Part shown: positions 11,696 to 22,374 of the stretch, one piece after another | Numbering within the stretch: position 1 is the stretch's first letter | How the letters are laid out: every line of letters begins with the position of its first letter | NCBI GenBank assembly: GCA_950097015.1 | Contig: CATNEN010000038.1 | Coordinates: 33,442,501-33,506,500 of the forward strand | From: Macrostomum hystrix | Taxonomy: Eukaryota; Platyhelminthes; Macrostomidae | Length of the DNA: 64,000 nt | Reading direction: 5' to 3' | Program-made: the position numbers and the translations under genes | Notes under the pieces: model-generated | Database searches by the model: none | What the model saw: only the letters and a program-made list of their open reading frames with translations | Told to the model about the DNA's origin: nothing

Positions 11696-13538
11696 TCATC
11701 TCAGTCCCATCGGTCGGCCATAAATCTGCTGGCGATGCGACATCCGCCGGATTCCGCCAGGCTGCCTTCTGCCGCTTGCTGTCAGGCGCTGCTCCAGTAG
11801 CAACAGCTGCCGCCGCTGGTGCTGACGCCGTTGGCGCTGACGCAGCAGCAGCAGTCGCAACCAGCCAGAGCAGCAGGTCAGCAGCTGGAGCAGCCAGCGA
11901 CGCATCTCGCGACGAAACCGTCCGCCTAGGGCCAGGTAGAACACCCAATTAGTGGCATTGTTGGCGTACATGAGGATGGACAGCGAGCGCTCCAGGATGT
12001 TGCGCGCCACCAGTTCGCACGGCCCCTCATGCGGTGTCGGCGATCTGTGGTTCCTGACCAACAGCAGCAGCTCGTAGGGCAGCGCGAACGCTAGGAAGCT
12101 GCAGTTCATGCCGATGAGAATTAGGCCCACGCGTCGGCGCTGCTGGCCCAGACGACGACTAGCTTCGTCAACCTGCTGGTGAAAGGCTTGCCGAAATCGG
12201 TGAATGCTGTGCAAAATGATCGCCGTGCTGAACGTCAGGCAGGCTGCCGGCAGTAGGACGCGCAGGGACAGGCTGCTGTAGTAGTAGCCCTTGGAGCCGG
12301 CGCGGGGCTGGCATCCTCCGCGACGCTGCCTGCTTAAGTTGCCGGTCGGAAGCGAGCTGTCTGCAACATTGAACTCCAGGGTGCTGGGCACCACGCAGGC
12401 TACGACCAGCAGGGATGCGGCCAGCGTGGCGGCCAAGGCTCGGCGAGAGCTTCGCTCGCTGATCGGGACGGTGGTGGATAAGCAGCGCAGCAGGGAGATG
12501 CCAACCTAAATAGAAATGCCATTCCGATTGAATTTCTCGATTTTCGGGGTGAGACAGGACAGTTACTATTGACCACATATTGTCTAACCATGTCATGGGA
12601 CGATAGAGCCATCACAACATAATAGTGTCACCAGAAAGCAGGAGCAACGTTCGCAACGTGTTTTAACATTTTTAACAGTTTTACCGATCTAACAGTTTAA
12701 AAAAATGTATTTTGTCCTGTGCAACACTCCAACGGCGGCAGACTTTTCGGACGTCACCGACTTCCAGCGACGTCGATTGCAAATGGGAACTTTTAAATTA
12801 CGCTGACGAAATCCGACGAAACAAAAATGCGCGAGAACGAACGAAACCTTGGGCAAAAAAAGGTGAGACGCAAAATCTGCTTAAAAACACAAACGTCGAC
12901 TGAGCGTCGGTGCAGCATAAAAGTTCCTATCTGCCATCAACGACGCTGGACGTCGGAAAATCTGTCGACGTCAGATTGTTGTACGGGTTTGTCTCATTGG
13001 CACCAACAGTGTCCAGAAGTTTCAGCAACTTTTGCGTTCCGACACCATCTGATAAAAGCATCTAATCGTCCGAAAATTATCCTGCCTAGATCTTCTCTAA
13101 TCAAATCGAAGGTTTTGGCACTTAGCAGACCTGCACCCAGCTGGACGCCAACAGGCTGTACAGCTGCAGTGTCATGATGGCATAGCAGCAGGCAGCATTC
13201 CAATTTCTAGGATCCAGCTGCATGCCTATCGAGCCATCCAGTGCCAACAGCACTTGGACAATATTGGCGTAGAGCAGAGCCAGACCAACGCTGAGAACCC
13301 CGATGTCCAGGAGGCAGAGGACGATAAACCAGGGTCTGGCGAGCTCCCGCTGGGCCCAGCGACTCCGCAGAAGGACCAGGGCACACAGGCCGCTGCCGCA
13401 GCAGCCGAGCAGGTACAGTCCGGGCACCAGCCAGACGAAGCCCAGTCGATAAGCAGCCGATAGAGTTTGCATCGCTGAGATCTTATCCAGAGCCTCGTGT
13501 AACAGGGCCTCATCGAGCTGGGACGAATTGCCTGCCAT
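11696..13538 (-). CDS. Rhodopsin-like G-protein-coupled receptor, probable neuropeptide type
   Basis: There are two exons on the minus strand, 13538-13131 and 12505-11696, joined in phase 0 (GTGCAG|GTCTGC .. TTTAG|GTTGGC), giving about 405 residues. The N-terminus has an N-glycosylation site (GNSS). TM1 shows GSGLCALVLL in place of the usual GN..V pattern. The end of TM3 reads SLLRCLSTTVPIS, a degenerate DRY region spanning the splice junction. A long hydrophobic TM5 is followed by a basic loop, TM6 (IGMNCSFLAFALPYELLLLV) and TM7 (YANNATNWVFYLALGGRFR), equivalent to the NPxxY/F region. The tail is Arg/Gln-rich. These features fit class A peptide receptors of invertebrates; the ligand cannot be told. 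A LINE fragment lies just beyond the stop codon. Confidence 0.85.
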
Positions 13539-15339
13539 GTCGCTTCGATTCCACTTCGTAAAGATAGGAAGCTCAAATTGGGGATCGGCTTCGTGTTAAA
13601 TTGCGTCCGAGTTTGTCTGCAGCGAGCCAATCGGGTTGGAGCTGAGCGGAAAATATCTTGAAGAGATCGAACAGAATGAAGTTATGGTGAAGCGATACTC
13701 ACATGAATATACAGTGGGAATATACAGCTCTGTGCATACGGCAAGATCGAGCGCTTATTACAGAGCTGCTGATTTCAACCAGTCAAAGTAGAACGAGCTG
13801 AAGCAAAAGCTGTAATAACTGATTCTGTAACTACGAAAATATATGAATTAGAGTAGTCAGGATCGACTTGACTTAAAAAATTCTTCGGAACAAAACTGGC
13901 AGCTATGATGGACAGCCCAGACAGCCACTGATATACAGCTTTGACACAGCTCTGATAAAGGCTCTGACAGGCATCACTGACTGCAGGAAGAGAACGATAG
14001 GGAATCGAAGGGTTCAGTTGTTTTCTACAGCATCTCAACCCGACCTGTTATAGAGATTAGTCCATCACTGGCTGGCACTGCGGGTGTCGGATTAGTTGTA
14101 GACAAACAAATCAGATCCGTAGCACCTGGCTATAACTCGTGTTCTAGTCGAAACTCGATGACAGACTCAGCCCCTGGCCCTACCCGGAGAGCTTCAAGTC
14201 TTTCATATCTTCTTGTTTGCTTTTCTTAAGGCGGCGAATGTGGTTCAGGTTTACATCCCACGAACACGCCCGCCTGAGGTGAGCGAGCAGGGCTTGGCAC
14301 CTGCCGGCTGCTCGACTGACTTCTACTGAAGCGGCTAGCTATTGATTTCCTGTCACACGGAAAGAGAGATGTCTGTTATCGACTTAAGTCAAGTAAGCCT
14401 AAAAGACGTGCTCAGAGTCATGAGTCTAGTAAATTGAGATATAGCGGTATCTCCAGAGCGGTGAACAAACCGACCAGTGACAAAGCACCGCTCTTAGTGG
14501 ACGAACACAGAATCTGGCCTTCCACTATTCCCGACAGACCATCACAGAAATATTCCCATATTCTGTACTCTTCCCTCGCAGTTGATCATGGTTTAGTGTT
14601 TTTAATGGTAGCTTTTCTTTCATTTTTATCCTTCGATCCACATATTTTTCAAGCTTCGTTAAGAGACGTAGTCTATGGCGTAACTCTATGGCACACCCAA
14701 GAGAGAGTAGGAGTGTCTGATTTGGGTGCAGGAGAGAATGGCTGCTTGGAAAAAAACGTCTATGGCATAATAAATTTGATACTTATGCTTTAAACCCGTT
14801 CGTATCATTTTCTTGCCAGAAATAGTCTATGGCCCAAGCGGCTCCAGCTCTTCGCATGTAACGATAGGTTTTGTGCCGATAAACCTAGCACGCTTGGTCG
14901 AGATGTATTGCTTTAACAATATAGCATAACACTATATATGAGGAACTAAGCTCCTCATCAAATGCGGTGTTACTGTCCGGGCAAGAAGTCATCATGCTTG
15001 CCGAAAGCTGCTAAATGGTTTATATCTATTTTTTCAGCAGTCTTTCCAGTCAGCAGCGCCAGATTGCAACGACTGATTATTAGCTTCCCTGTCCTCTTAG
15101 CAATTCTTCTCAAGCCTGTGCATTGGAGTTGTCCTCGATCATGTCTTCGATAAGGACCTTTTCGAAAGATTTGCCATTCACAATTTATGATCCACCATTC
15201 TTGAGATTCACTCTCATCAACCTCATCAACCTCAATGTCCTGATCGTTGCTCTCGACGGCTAACTCCTGCTGAACCACGGTGGCGACTAAACGATTCGTC
15301 GTAAATCAAGTTATGCCGCTATAAAGTAAGGTAGAGTAT
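13539..15339. other. Intergenic DNA, no gene recognised
   Basis: Short open frames (13775-14038 -, 14434-14793 +, 14970-15278 -) have no recognisable motif. The last is acidic then basic and could be part of a decayed transposon next to the Penelope-like element, but I cannot support that. The phrase TCTATGGC recurs at several points (about 14670-14690, 14826) and again near 43.9 kb. Confidence 0.4.
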
Positions 15340-16490
15340 TTGTACACCTCTGAGTATGAGCTTGCCAAGTATCTTGATGTTCTTATCAAACCTGTTACTT
15401 CAGTGAAGCTACTGAAGCTATCCCAAGCTACTGACCTTGTCTATAAAAGCTCTAATCACCCATCCTTTCCTAAAACCAATTTCAAGAAGATGCTTGGGTT
15501 CGCCACCACAAATACTACAGGCAGATTGTTGGCTGTGCTTTGGGCAGTCCTCTGGCACCTACTCTTGCCAATCTCTGTATGGCTTACTGGGAAAAAGAGT
15601 GGATGGCCCTCCCGTGTGCTCCTCATTTTTACAAACGTTTTGTGGATGATGATTTTGCCATTTTCGACAATGATGCCAAAAAGGAAGAGTTCTTCAATAC
15701 TACCAATGCTACCCATAAGAACATTAAGTTTACTTCTGAGGGTGGTGGAAAAAACTCCCTTTCTCGACATTGACGTTGATACGAGTAAAGGCTTGATTCA
15801 AACTAGCGTGTTTAAGAAAGCTAGCTTCACTGGCCTCATGCTTAGGTTTGATGCCCTCTGCCCTAGGCAATGGAAAGACGGTCCGGTGAAGTGCTTGCTC
15901 CAAAGAGCGTTTTTTATTTTCAGTTCCTGGAAGCTTATTCATGATGAGCTGGAGCAGCTTACTCGGCTGTTCATGATGAATGGATACCCTCGTGACCATA
16001 TTTCCAGCATCATTAATAAATTTCTCTGCAAGAAGTGTTCTGGTCAAAATCATACTCAGAAGAAAGATCTCAATAATGATCGTAGCCCCGTTATTGTGGT
16101 TCCTTATTTGGGCCTCTGCTCCATGGAGTTTGGGAAGAAAGTGGAAAAATTATTTAGAAGTCACATTGATTCCCAGCTCCCGGTTTTGTTCCGTACGGAA
16201 AAGATTGCTCAGTTTGTCTGCAGGTTGAAGTTCCGTGTTCCTTGACCACTTTTTGCAGGTGTCGTGCATAAATTTTATTGTTCTGTAGATCAGAACATCT
16301 CCTACATTGGTAGAACTAAGCGACACTTGTACACAAGGGTTAAGGAGCATTGGATTAGAAATTCTGCCATTAATGAGCACCTTCTCAGGTGCAACTCCTG
16401 CTGCAATAGGAACTGTTGTGATATTTTTAAAGTGATCGATTCCTGTAGCCAAGAAAACAAATTGAATATTCTCGAGGCTATGTGAACACT
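15340..16490 (+). mobile_element. Penelope-like retroelement remnant (RT plus GIY-YIG endonuclease), frameshifted
   Basis: Several frames must be followed. At 15340-15480 the frame reads YELAKYLDVLIKP, as in the finger region of Penelope reverse transcriptases. The next part is in another frame (15540-15773): GSPLAPTLANLCMAYWEKEW then FYKRFVDDDFAIF, the catalytic DD box. The first frame resumes with PFLDIDVDTSKG and the thumb region to a stop at 16245. After that, still the same frame, comes a GIY-YIG-like module (HKFYCSVDQNISYIGRTKRHL, then RVKEHW) to 16485. RT followed by GIY-YIG is diagnostic of Penelope-like elements. At least two frameshifts and a stop break the coding capacity, so the copy is dead. 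Its terminal repeats were not found. Confidence 0.88.
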
Positions 16491-17205
16491 AAGGCTCAAA
16501 AACCAAATTTTAACAGCCAGTTAGCCATGGGGGGTGCTTTGTTGGCAGCCTCTTTGAACTTTATTTGTGGTTTTTTCTCTTGTTAACCGGACTGGACCGA
16601 AATTGTTACAATAATATAATAGTCAACGCCAGAAATACTCGTACTAAATTTTAACTATAGTATCTGTGGTAAACGCAAGTTTATTGCAAAAAAGTCCTAG
16701 GCACGCGCGCGCGGAGCGTCGCACTGCTGAGCACTGAAAAACACGTTTTCATATATCAATGGTAAAAATTTATGTTAACTTGGTACTCAGGAACACTGGG
16801 CCGCTTGGCGATGATATTTGCCTGCACTCCAGTTGAAATTACTGGCGTGACAATCGCGTTTTGCATGCTAATTTGCATGGCCATTGTAATGTTCAGTATT
16901 TCGTCATGCACATGTTGGCCAGACCATTTATACGATCGTATGACAATCGGTGAAAGCTGCCGAGCAAAAAGTTACATTTTTTCTTCCATTCTAAAGACGT
17001 TCGGAGTTAGCCTCGTATCAATTTCAGCTAGATAGGCGTGCACCGTTTTTCACCCGCCTAACAGCTGCTGCTACTGATTCGGGTTTGAAAGGGAATAATA
17101 TTCCGGCGTTTATAGACTCAGTCAGTTACGAACAGCTACTTTCAAGGTGAGCAACTAATGTAAAGCTCAATAGTTGAATGAAGCGCGCACCCACACGCAC
17201 TGGCG
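16491..17205. other. Spacer between the Penelope remnant and the LicD gene
   Basis: Nothing coding is recognised. The 100 bases before 17206 would be the 5' untranslated region or promoter of the LicD-family gene, but no clear TATA box or initiator was identified. Confidence 0.4.
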
Positions 17206-19035
17206 ATGCCTTCGTCTCTCAAGCTGACTCCAAGCCGGTTGCTGAACTACGCCCTGGCACTGCTGCTGCTGTTTCTCCTGCTGCAACTGGCTCAGCAATA
17301 CAGTGGTACAAAACACGCCAAAGCCACGCCTGCTCAGATTGGAGAGAATACGTTTTGGAAGGTCAATAAGTTGAGCCATGACAAGTTGTCAGCTAGTTCC
17401 GTAGGAGACAAGGTGAAACTGCATGCACTTGCGATGACAACAGGAGTGCTGCGGGCACTAGCACAATAATTTAGTGACAGTGGACCCGCAGCCAAAGAGA
17501 GGCAATTCGACCCGTTCCGCTGACTCCTGAGCGCACGCGTACACAGATACCGTACGCTGCACATCTGCGCTGACTTTCTCCTCGTCAAGCAGTACACACT
17601 CACTGTGACTTCGGGTTGTTGGCACCCCAAGCATTCTCTCCGATTTAATTAATGTGGCCTTGCCGCGGATTCAAGCTCAAGGACATTATTGCAAGAGGTC
17701 CACTGCCACTATGCCACCGATTGGGTGCTGATTTTTTTGTTTATTTGATGTTGGTAACAAGGCTGAACGATTTGATAAAAACGGCGATAGAAAAACAGTA
17801 GCATGCAAAAGATTAATTTTAGGTAAATAAAATATTTGAAGTTTGTAAACAAATATTATTTTGCTCAAATATTGATGAGTATCTTCTAAACGAACTAAAT
17901 CTGAGTAAAATTTAATACAACTCGACCCTATTTCATAACCAGCAGTTGTACCGTAAGTCTGCAGACCTATCTGGTTGGCTGGAAAGAGCAAAAGCATCAG
18001 CAACGAGAGCAAAGAAGACTGAGCATCATGTAGCTAGAACTAGTCCTAGCACAAGAACAACGATGGCCACCTCAAAAGTGCACTCATGGTCAATAAAAGC
18101 ACTCACAACAGTTGATTGGCAGCAGCTGAAAGCCCGGGAGCGAGTCAGAAACGCTAAACTCTTCCAGCCGTTTGTCACAGAGCACGAGCGACGCGTGATG
18201 CTACATCTTTTGGACGCAATCAACCGAGTGTTTCAGGTGAGGAAATGACTGCAGTAGAAACATTTTGATGCAAGAAAATATAGGCGCCCAAACAATTTCG
18301 CAGCTGCACAATATAACCTATATTATGTACGGCGGCACTCTGCTTGGCTCCCATCGGCATCACGGCCTCGTGCCCTGGGATGACGACATCGACCTGCTGG
18401 TGAACAAGACCGCTAGGTACAGCCTGCCCGCCTTGCTGACCGCTGCGGCTCCTGGCCTGACCCTGCAGCAGGCCGGCGGGCATGACAAAATCTTCGATGC
18501 CCATCTGTCGCGGCGAACCAGTCGCTACGTGTGGCGCTGGCCCTACCTAGACGTGAGCTATTTTGAGGAGAATTCAACGCACCTGTGGGATCACATGGCC
18601 ACCTACTCGCATTGGTTTGTGTATCCAAAGTGGCTTGTACTACCAACTCACGTCAGGCCGTTCGAAAACCTGTGGCTCCCAGCGCCCAGAGACACCCTGG
18701 CCTTCCTGCAGATGACCTACGGGCGCACCGGCACCTGCCTGACCTCAGCCTACAGTCACATGATCGAGGACGGCATGCACTCGGGCCGGCAGCCCTGCCA
18801 CCTACTCAAAGCGTCAGTGCCGTTTGTTCATAGGCTGCCTTGCTCGGCTGCTGGAAAGCCGAATAGGACAGCCGACTGTGTCACAGAGGCGCTGAGGTTG
18901 GGCCGCAAGTCACTAAGATCTCCGGTTGACGTAGCCGAGCCTCGGTTCGCTGTCAATGAGCCGTTCTCATTGAGACTGGCAAAGGGCTTCACTCAACCGC
19001 CGCATTATCCAATTATGAGTGACACTGACCTCTGA
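17206..19035 (+). CDS. LicD/fukutin-like type II membrane protein
   Basis: I infer three exons. The first, 17206-17361, encodes a short basic tail and a leucine-rich membrane anchor (NYALALLLLFLLLQLAQQY). The second, 17943-18236, is joined in phase 0. The third runs from about 18258-18275 to the stop at 19033-19035. The third exon holds the family signature YGGTLLGSHRHHG..PWDDDIDLLV, the nucleotidyltransferase-like core of LicD, fukutin and FKRP proteins. Such proteins transfer phosphocholine or ribitol-phosphate type groups onto glycans in the Golgi; the substrate here is unknown. The type II topology fits a Golgi enzyme. The second acceptor is a CAGCAG tandem (17940-17945). The last junction is unresolved: the 18236 donor leaves phase 0, but the nearby AG sites give other phases, so the donor may instead be at 18230. 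Confidence 0.82.
17462..17600 (-). mobile_element. SINE-1 fragment (reverse) in the first LicD intron
   Basis: Reverse-complement landmarks of the family are present: GACCCGCAGCC, GAGAGGCAATTC, CCGCTGACTCCTGAGC and ACATCTGCGCTGACTTTCTC. The tRNA-like head is missing, so the copy is 5'-truncated. It lies in the intron 17362-17942. Confidence 0.75.
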
Positions 19036-19104
19036 CAATTCGCTTTGTCTGTACAATATGTCAATTCATAACCGATGCTTCTTTTTTTCACGATGCTCTT
19101 TGAG

Positions 19105-19440
19105 TTGTTTCAGCGTTTGCCTCTCGCATCACGGTCCCTAAGTTCAATTACACGGCGAAGCTACATTTTTTGGGGCGCAGCCGCGAAGAGAAGGCTTGGG
19201 GGCTTGTCGTATAATTTGCGCCCTTGAGGGCCAACCTACAAGGCACAATGAATTGTACACTGCCTGACTATGAGAAAGTCAGGGCAGATGTACGAGTACG
19301 AGCGTACACACCTGTGTGAGCGTATGGTTGTGTACGATATCTGTGTGCGTGTGTGCTCAGGAGTCAGCGAAATGCGCAGAATTGCCTCCTCGCTGGCTGC
19401 AAGTCGACTGTTGTCAAAGATGCGTCAAATAGTGCATTAT
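19105..19440 (+). mobile_element. SINE-1 copy with eroded head
   Basis: From GCGTTTGCCTCTCGCATCACGG onward it follows the family through AAGGCTTGGGGGCTTGTCGT, CAAGGCACAATGAATTGTACACTGCC and GTCAGCGAAATGCGCAGAATTGCC. The A-box region is poorly preserved and the 3' end diverges without an ATT tail. Confidence 0.82.
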
Positions 19441-19731
19441 TTTGACTCCAAAAACTGAGATAATAAAAACCTCTGGAGAGCAGAACTTTGCATTGTTGAC
19501 AATTTCGACCAGCAAAAAAGGCATTGAAACTTAAATAAACTGACTAACTTTAATCGAAATATTCACTTTAATCCTGAAACTAAACAGTTCAAGATGTAAA
19601 GGACGTATTGCCGCAATCAGTATGTGAAATCTAAAGACTTAAAATTTTCTTCCCATTGTGGCAGCAAGTCAAAATCTAGAATTACTTAGGATATTTCTAA
19701 AAACCGATAACCGAAGTTGCTGGTTAAAAAT

Positions 19732-20169
19732 TCACTCAAAGTCATTGTCTGAGCCGTGCAGCTCAGTAGCCGACGTTGGCACCTCCCTCTGGTTCCAGTT
19801 CCTTCTGTGGATCTCGGAGTTGCTGAAGTCCGGAGAAAAGTGCAAGATGAGTAGGTAGCGAGCGCCACGGTTCAGCGCCACCAGGTGCAGATGATCTCCA
19901 GATGTCAGGCCCAGCTGTCTAAGGCTCAAATACTCCGCAGGACGGCTGAACTGAATCTGATCGCCTGTAGTTTTGCCATCAACAATGGCGATGCTACTGC
20001 ACCTGTAGACTATCTGATCGCGCACGGGAATTTGCAGCTTCTCTAGTACAGTCAGCTTCAATTCTTTGATTGTGATCTCAGTGGACAGCAGGTTCAGGCT
20101 GAATGTCATGCTGTAGCGATGCCTCAGCAGGTTTTGTAAGTGTGCTTCCTCGTGATGTAATGGTTCCAT
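19732..20169 (-). CDS. Small ubiquitin-like domain protein, single exon
   Basis: A 145-residue frame opens at MEPLHHEEAHLQ. Residues about 20-100 have the ubiquitin-like pattern: a beta hairpin (MTFSLNLLSTEITIKELKLTVLEKL), a helix and IP-turn (LQIPVRDQIVYRCSS), then LSLRQLGLTSGDHLHLVAL, the equivalent of the ubiquitin 'L.DYNI..GSTLHLVLRL' end. No C-terminal di-glycine is present; the tail is acidic (ELHGSDNDFE), so conjugation is unlikely and an adaptor role is more plausible. I cannot name the orthologue. GC content is higher than in the flanks, consistent with a real exon. Confidence 0.65.
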   Translation of the reverse strand: MEPLHHEEAHLQNLLRHRYSMTFSLNLLSTEITIKELKLTVLEKLQIPVRDQIVYRCSSIAIVDGKTTGDQIQFSRPAEYLSLRQLGLTSGDHLHLVALNRGARYLLILHFSPDFSNSEIHRRNWNQREVPTSATELHGSDNDFE

Positions 20170-20390
20170 CCTTGTTATTGACGCCTAGTATGCCAAATAC
20201 GCAAGAAGCTATATTCTATTCAACTTCAGAGCGTGGAATAGCTTAAGGCGATACACTTTTGACCATAGACAGATTGTTAAAGAGAAATTTTAATGAATAT
20301 GCTACATACGCTAGATAAATTCAAAACTTTGTCAGGCATATTGTTGTAGCTCGAATGTGCATGTAGCTCGCTGTAGCATGTGTTTCTGCC

Positions 20391-20612
20391 AACTCTCTAG
20401 CAGATCCGTTAGCGATTTGGCAGATCTGTTAGAGAGTTGGCAGATCTGTTAGAGAGTTGTCAGATCTGTTAGAGAGTTGGCAGATCTGTCAGAGAGTTGG
20501 CAGATCTGTTAGAGAGTTGGCAGATCTGTTAGAGAGTTGGCAGATCTGTTAGAGAGTTGGCAGATCTGTCAGAGAGTTGGCAGATCTGTTAGAGAGTTGG
20601 CAGAGAGTTGCA
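20391..20612. repeat. 20-bp minisatellite, about 11 units
   Basis: The unit is CAGATCTGTTAGAGAGTTGG with one-base variants (GTT/GTC). Each unit carries a BglII-like AGATCT palindrome. The first two units (from 20398) are diverged. Confidence 0.95.
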
Positions 20613-20983
20613 CGATGGGCAATTAGGTCTTTTAGCATTAGCACTTGGATATATCATTATATCGTATAAACAAGGAGTATAATATATTTAAAACAGTTTC
20701 CTAAATATTTTCTACAATGGAGGATTGTGAAGTGAAGAAGCTGTGCAGAATAACTATGGACAGTGCATAAAGTCTATCGCAACTAAAACAAAAATATCTT
20801 TTTCAAACAACACTGACTAAGAAGACGAAAAAAGTATAAAATGCACAAGATACGCTACTGATAACAATATAGGTCATGAAACTAAACAGTTACACTACGC
20901 ACTGAAAGCTGTTTGATAGGCAGCAAAAGTTGTCGCGGGTTTCCAATTAAAATACTTGACGTTTAAACCCACGAAAATTTGCC

Positions 20984-21290
20984 GTGTTAGACAGCGTCTT
21001 TTACCTGTTGGGCACACCTGTTAGACTCTGGTTCTCACCTGTTGGGCACACCTGTAAGACACTGGCTCTCACCTGTTGGGCACACCTGTTAGACTCTGGT
21101 TCTCACCTGTTGGGCACACCTGTAAGACACTGGCTCTCACCTGTTAGGCACACCTGTCAGACACTTGCTCTCACCTGTTGGGAAAACATGTTAGACTCTG
21201 GTTTACACCTGTTGGGAAAACCTGTTAGATACTGGCTCTCACCTGCTTGTAAAACCTGTTAGACACTGGCTCTCACCTGTTGGAAACACG
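20984..21290. repeat. 34-bp minisatellite, about 9 units, in 68-bp pairs
   Basis: The unit reads roughly CTGTTGGGCACACCTG then TTAGACTCTGGTTCTCAC. Two forms alternate (TTAGACTCTGGTT and TAAGACACTGGCT), giving a 68-bp higher-order period in the first half; later units diverge. The open frame across it (20984-21262) is a by-product. Confidence 0.93.
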
Positions 21291-21689
21291 TGAAAAAAAC
21301 ACGCTTAAAATAGAATTTATTTCAGAATCACGGAGCAGCTGTTATAGTACTCTGAGTTAACAATAACATTGGCACTCCACTTCGCCACGTTTAGCGTTGA
21401 CATTTTACAAAAAGAGAAAAAAAATTAGATGCTGTGCAACTTGAAATACAAAATATAAATATCTAATTATACGAGTATTTTCGTCCTAATTGCGGATGAA
21501 AGTGGTAAAACAAAACTTAACGATGAGTATTCACAGAAAATGACTCTTAAATTGCAGGTTGGCTCAAACACAAGAAACTTGTTTCTTTTTCAAGGGCAAA
21601 AAAGTGACTAAATTTTAAACTATGATTTTAGTAAAAAACGGAATGTCTGATTCAAATTGAATTAATCATTTTAATTACACCTGCCCCAA

Positions 21690-22335
21690 TTTAGGCCAGA
21701 TGTGCAGCCGACAGCACAGCTGCAGCTATTGCGCGGCGCATCTGAAGGCTGCGTACGGCTGGCTGTTCAGTCCATGGACTGGGGGGACGCCACGCCCACC
21801 TTCAATTACGTCGGCTGATCCTGGTACCTATTTAGCAGCTGGGTGGTGGTCGGTGACAGAGCTGTTAAAGCGTTTGCCTCTCGAACCAATGTTTCTGAGC
21901 TCGATTCCACGGCGAGGCCACATTTATTTTGGGCGCAGCCGCGGAGAGAAGGCTTGGCGTGCTTGTGCGATTTGCCAACCTACAAGGCACAGTGAGAGTG
22001 TACACTGCCTGACAATGAGAAAGTCGGGGCAGATGTACACACCTGTGTGAGTGTGTGGCTGTGTACGATATCTGTATGCGTGTGTGCTCAGGAGTCAGCG
22101 AAATGGGCAGAATTGCCTCCTCGCTGGCTGCAGGGTCAACTGTCACCAAATGATGTGCCATTGCCCGCAGCCCTCCTGCAATTAATAATCTAAAAATAAA
22201 CAGCTGGGTGAACTGAAGCAATGCAGAGTTAGGTGTCTTGCTAAGGGACACAAATTGTTCCAGTGGAGTAGGGAATCGAACCCCCGACCTATAAGTCATG
22301 AGTCCGACGCCCTAACCACTAGGCTACAAGCCCTT
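21690..22335 (-). mobile_element. SINE-2, near-complete, split by a SINE-1 insertion
   Basis: Read on the minus strand it opens at about 22333 with a tRNA-like head: A-box region TAGCCTAGTGGTTAGGGCG and B-box GGGTTCGATTCCC, then CTACTCCACTGGAACAATTT. It reaches CACCCAGCTG at 22201, where a SINE-1 copy intervenes. It resumes at 21845 with CACCCAGCTGCTAAATAGGTACC and ends near 21690. Joined, the order matches the copy at 1-205. The open frames over this region are chance. Confidence 0.85.
21846..22200 (+). mobile_element. SINE-1 copy inserted into SINE-2, with 10-bp target duplication
   Basis: CAGCTGGGTG occurs at 21836-21845 and again at 22201-22210, exactly bracketing the copy, and both belong to the interrupted SINE-2. 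The insert has the A-box-like GGTGACAGAGCTGTTAAAGCG, B-box-like GAGCTCGATTCC, all family landmarks and an AT-rich tail. SINE-1 was therefore active after this SINE-2 copy was in place. Confidence 0.9.
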
Positions 22336-22374
22336 CACATTCTACAGTTTCAAGACATTCTATAACGTCTTCTG

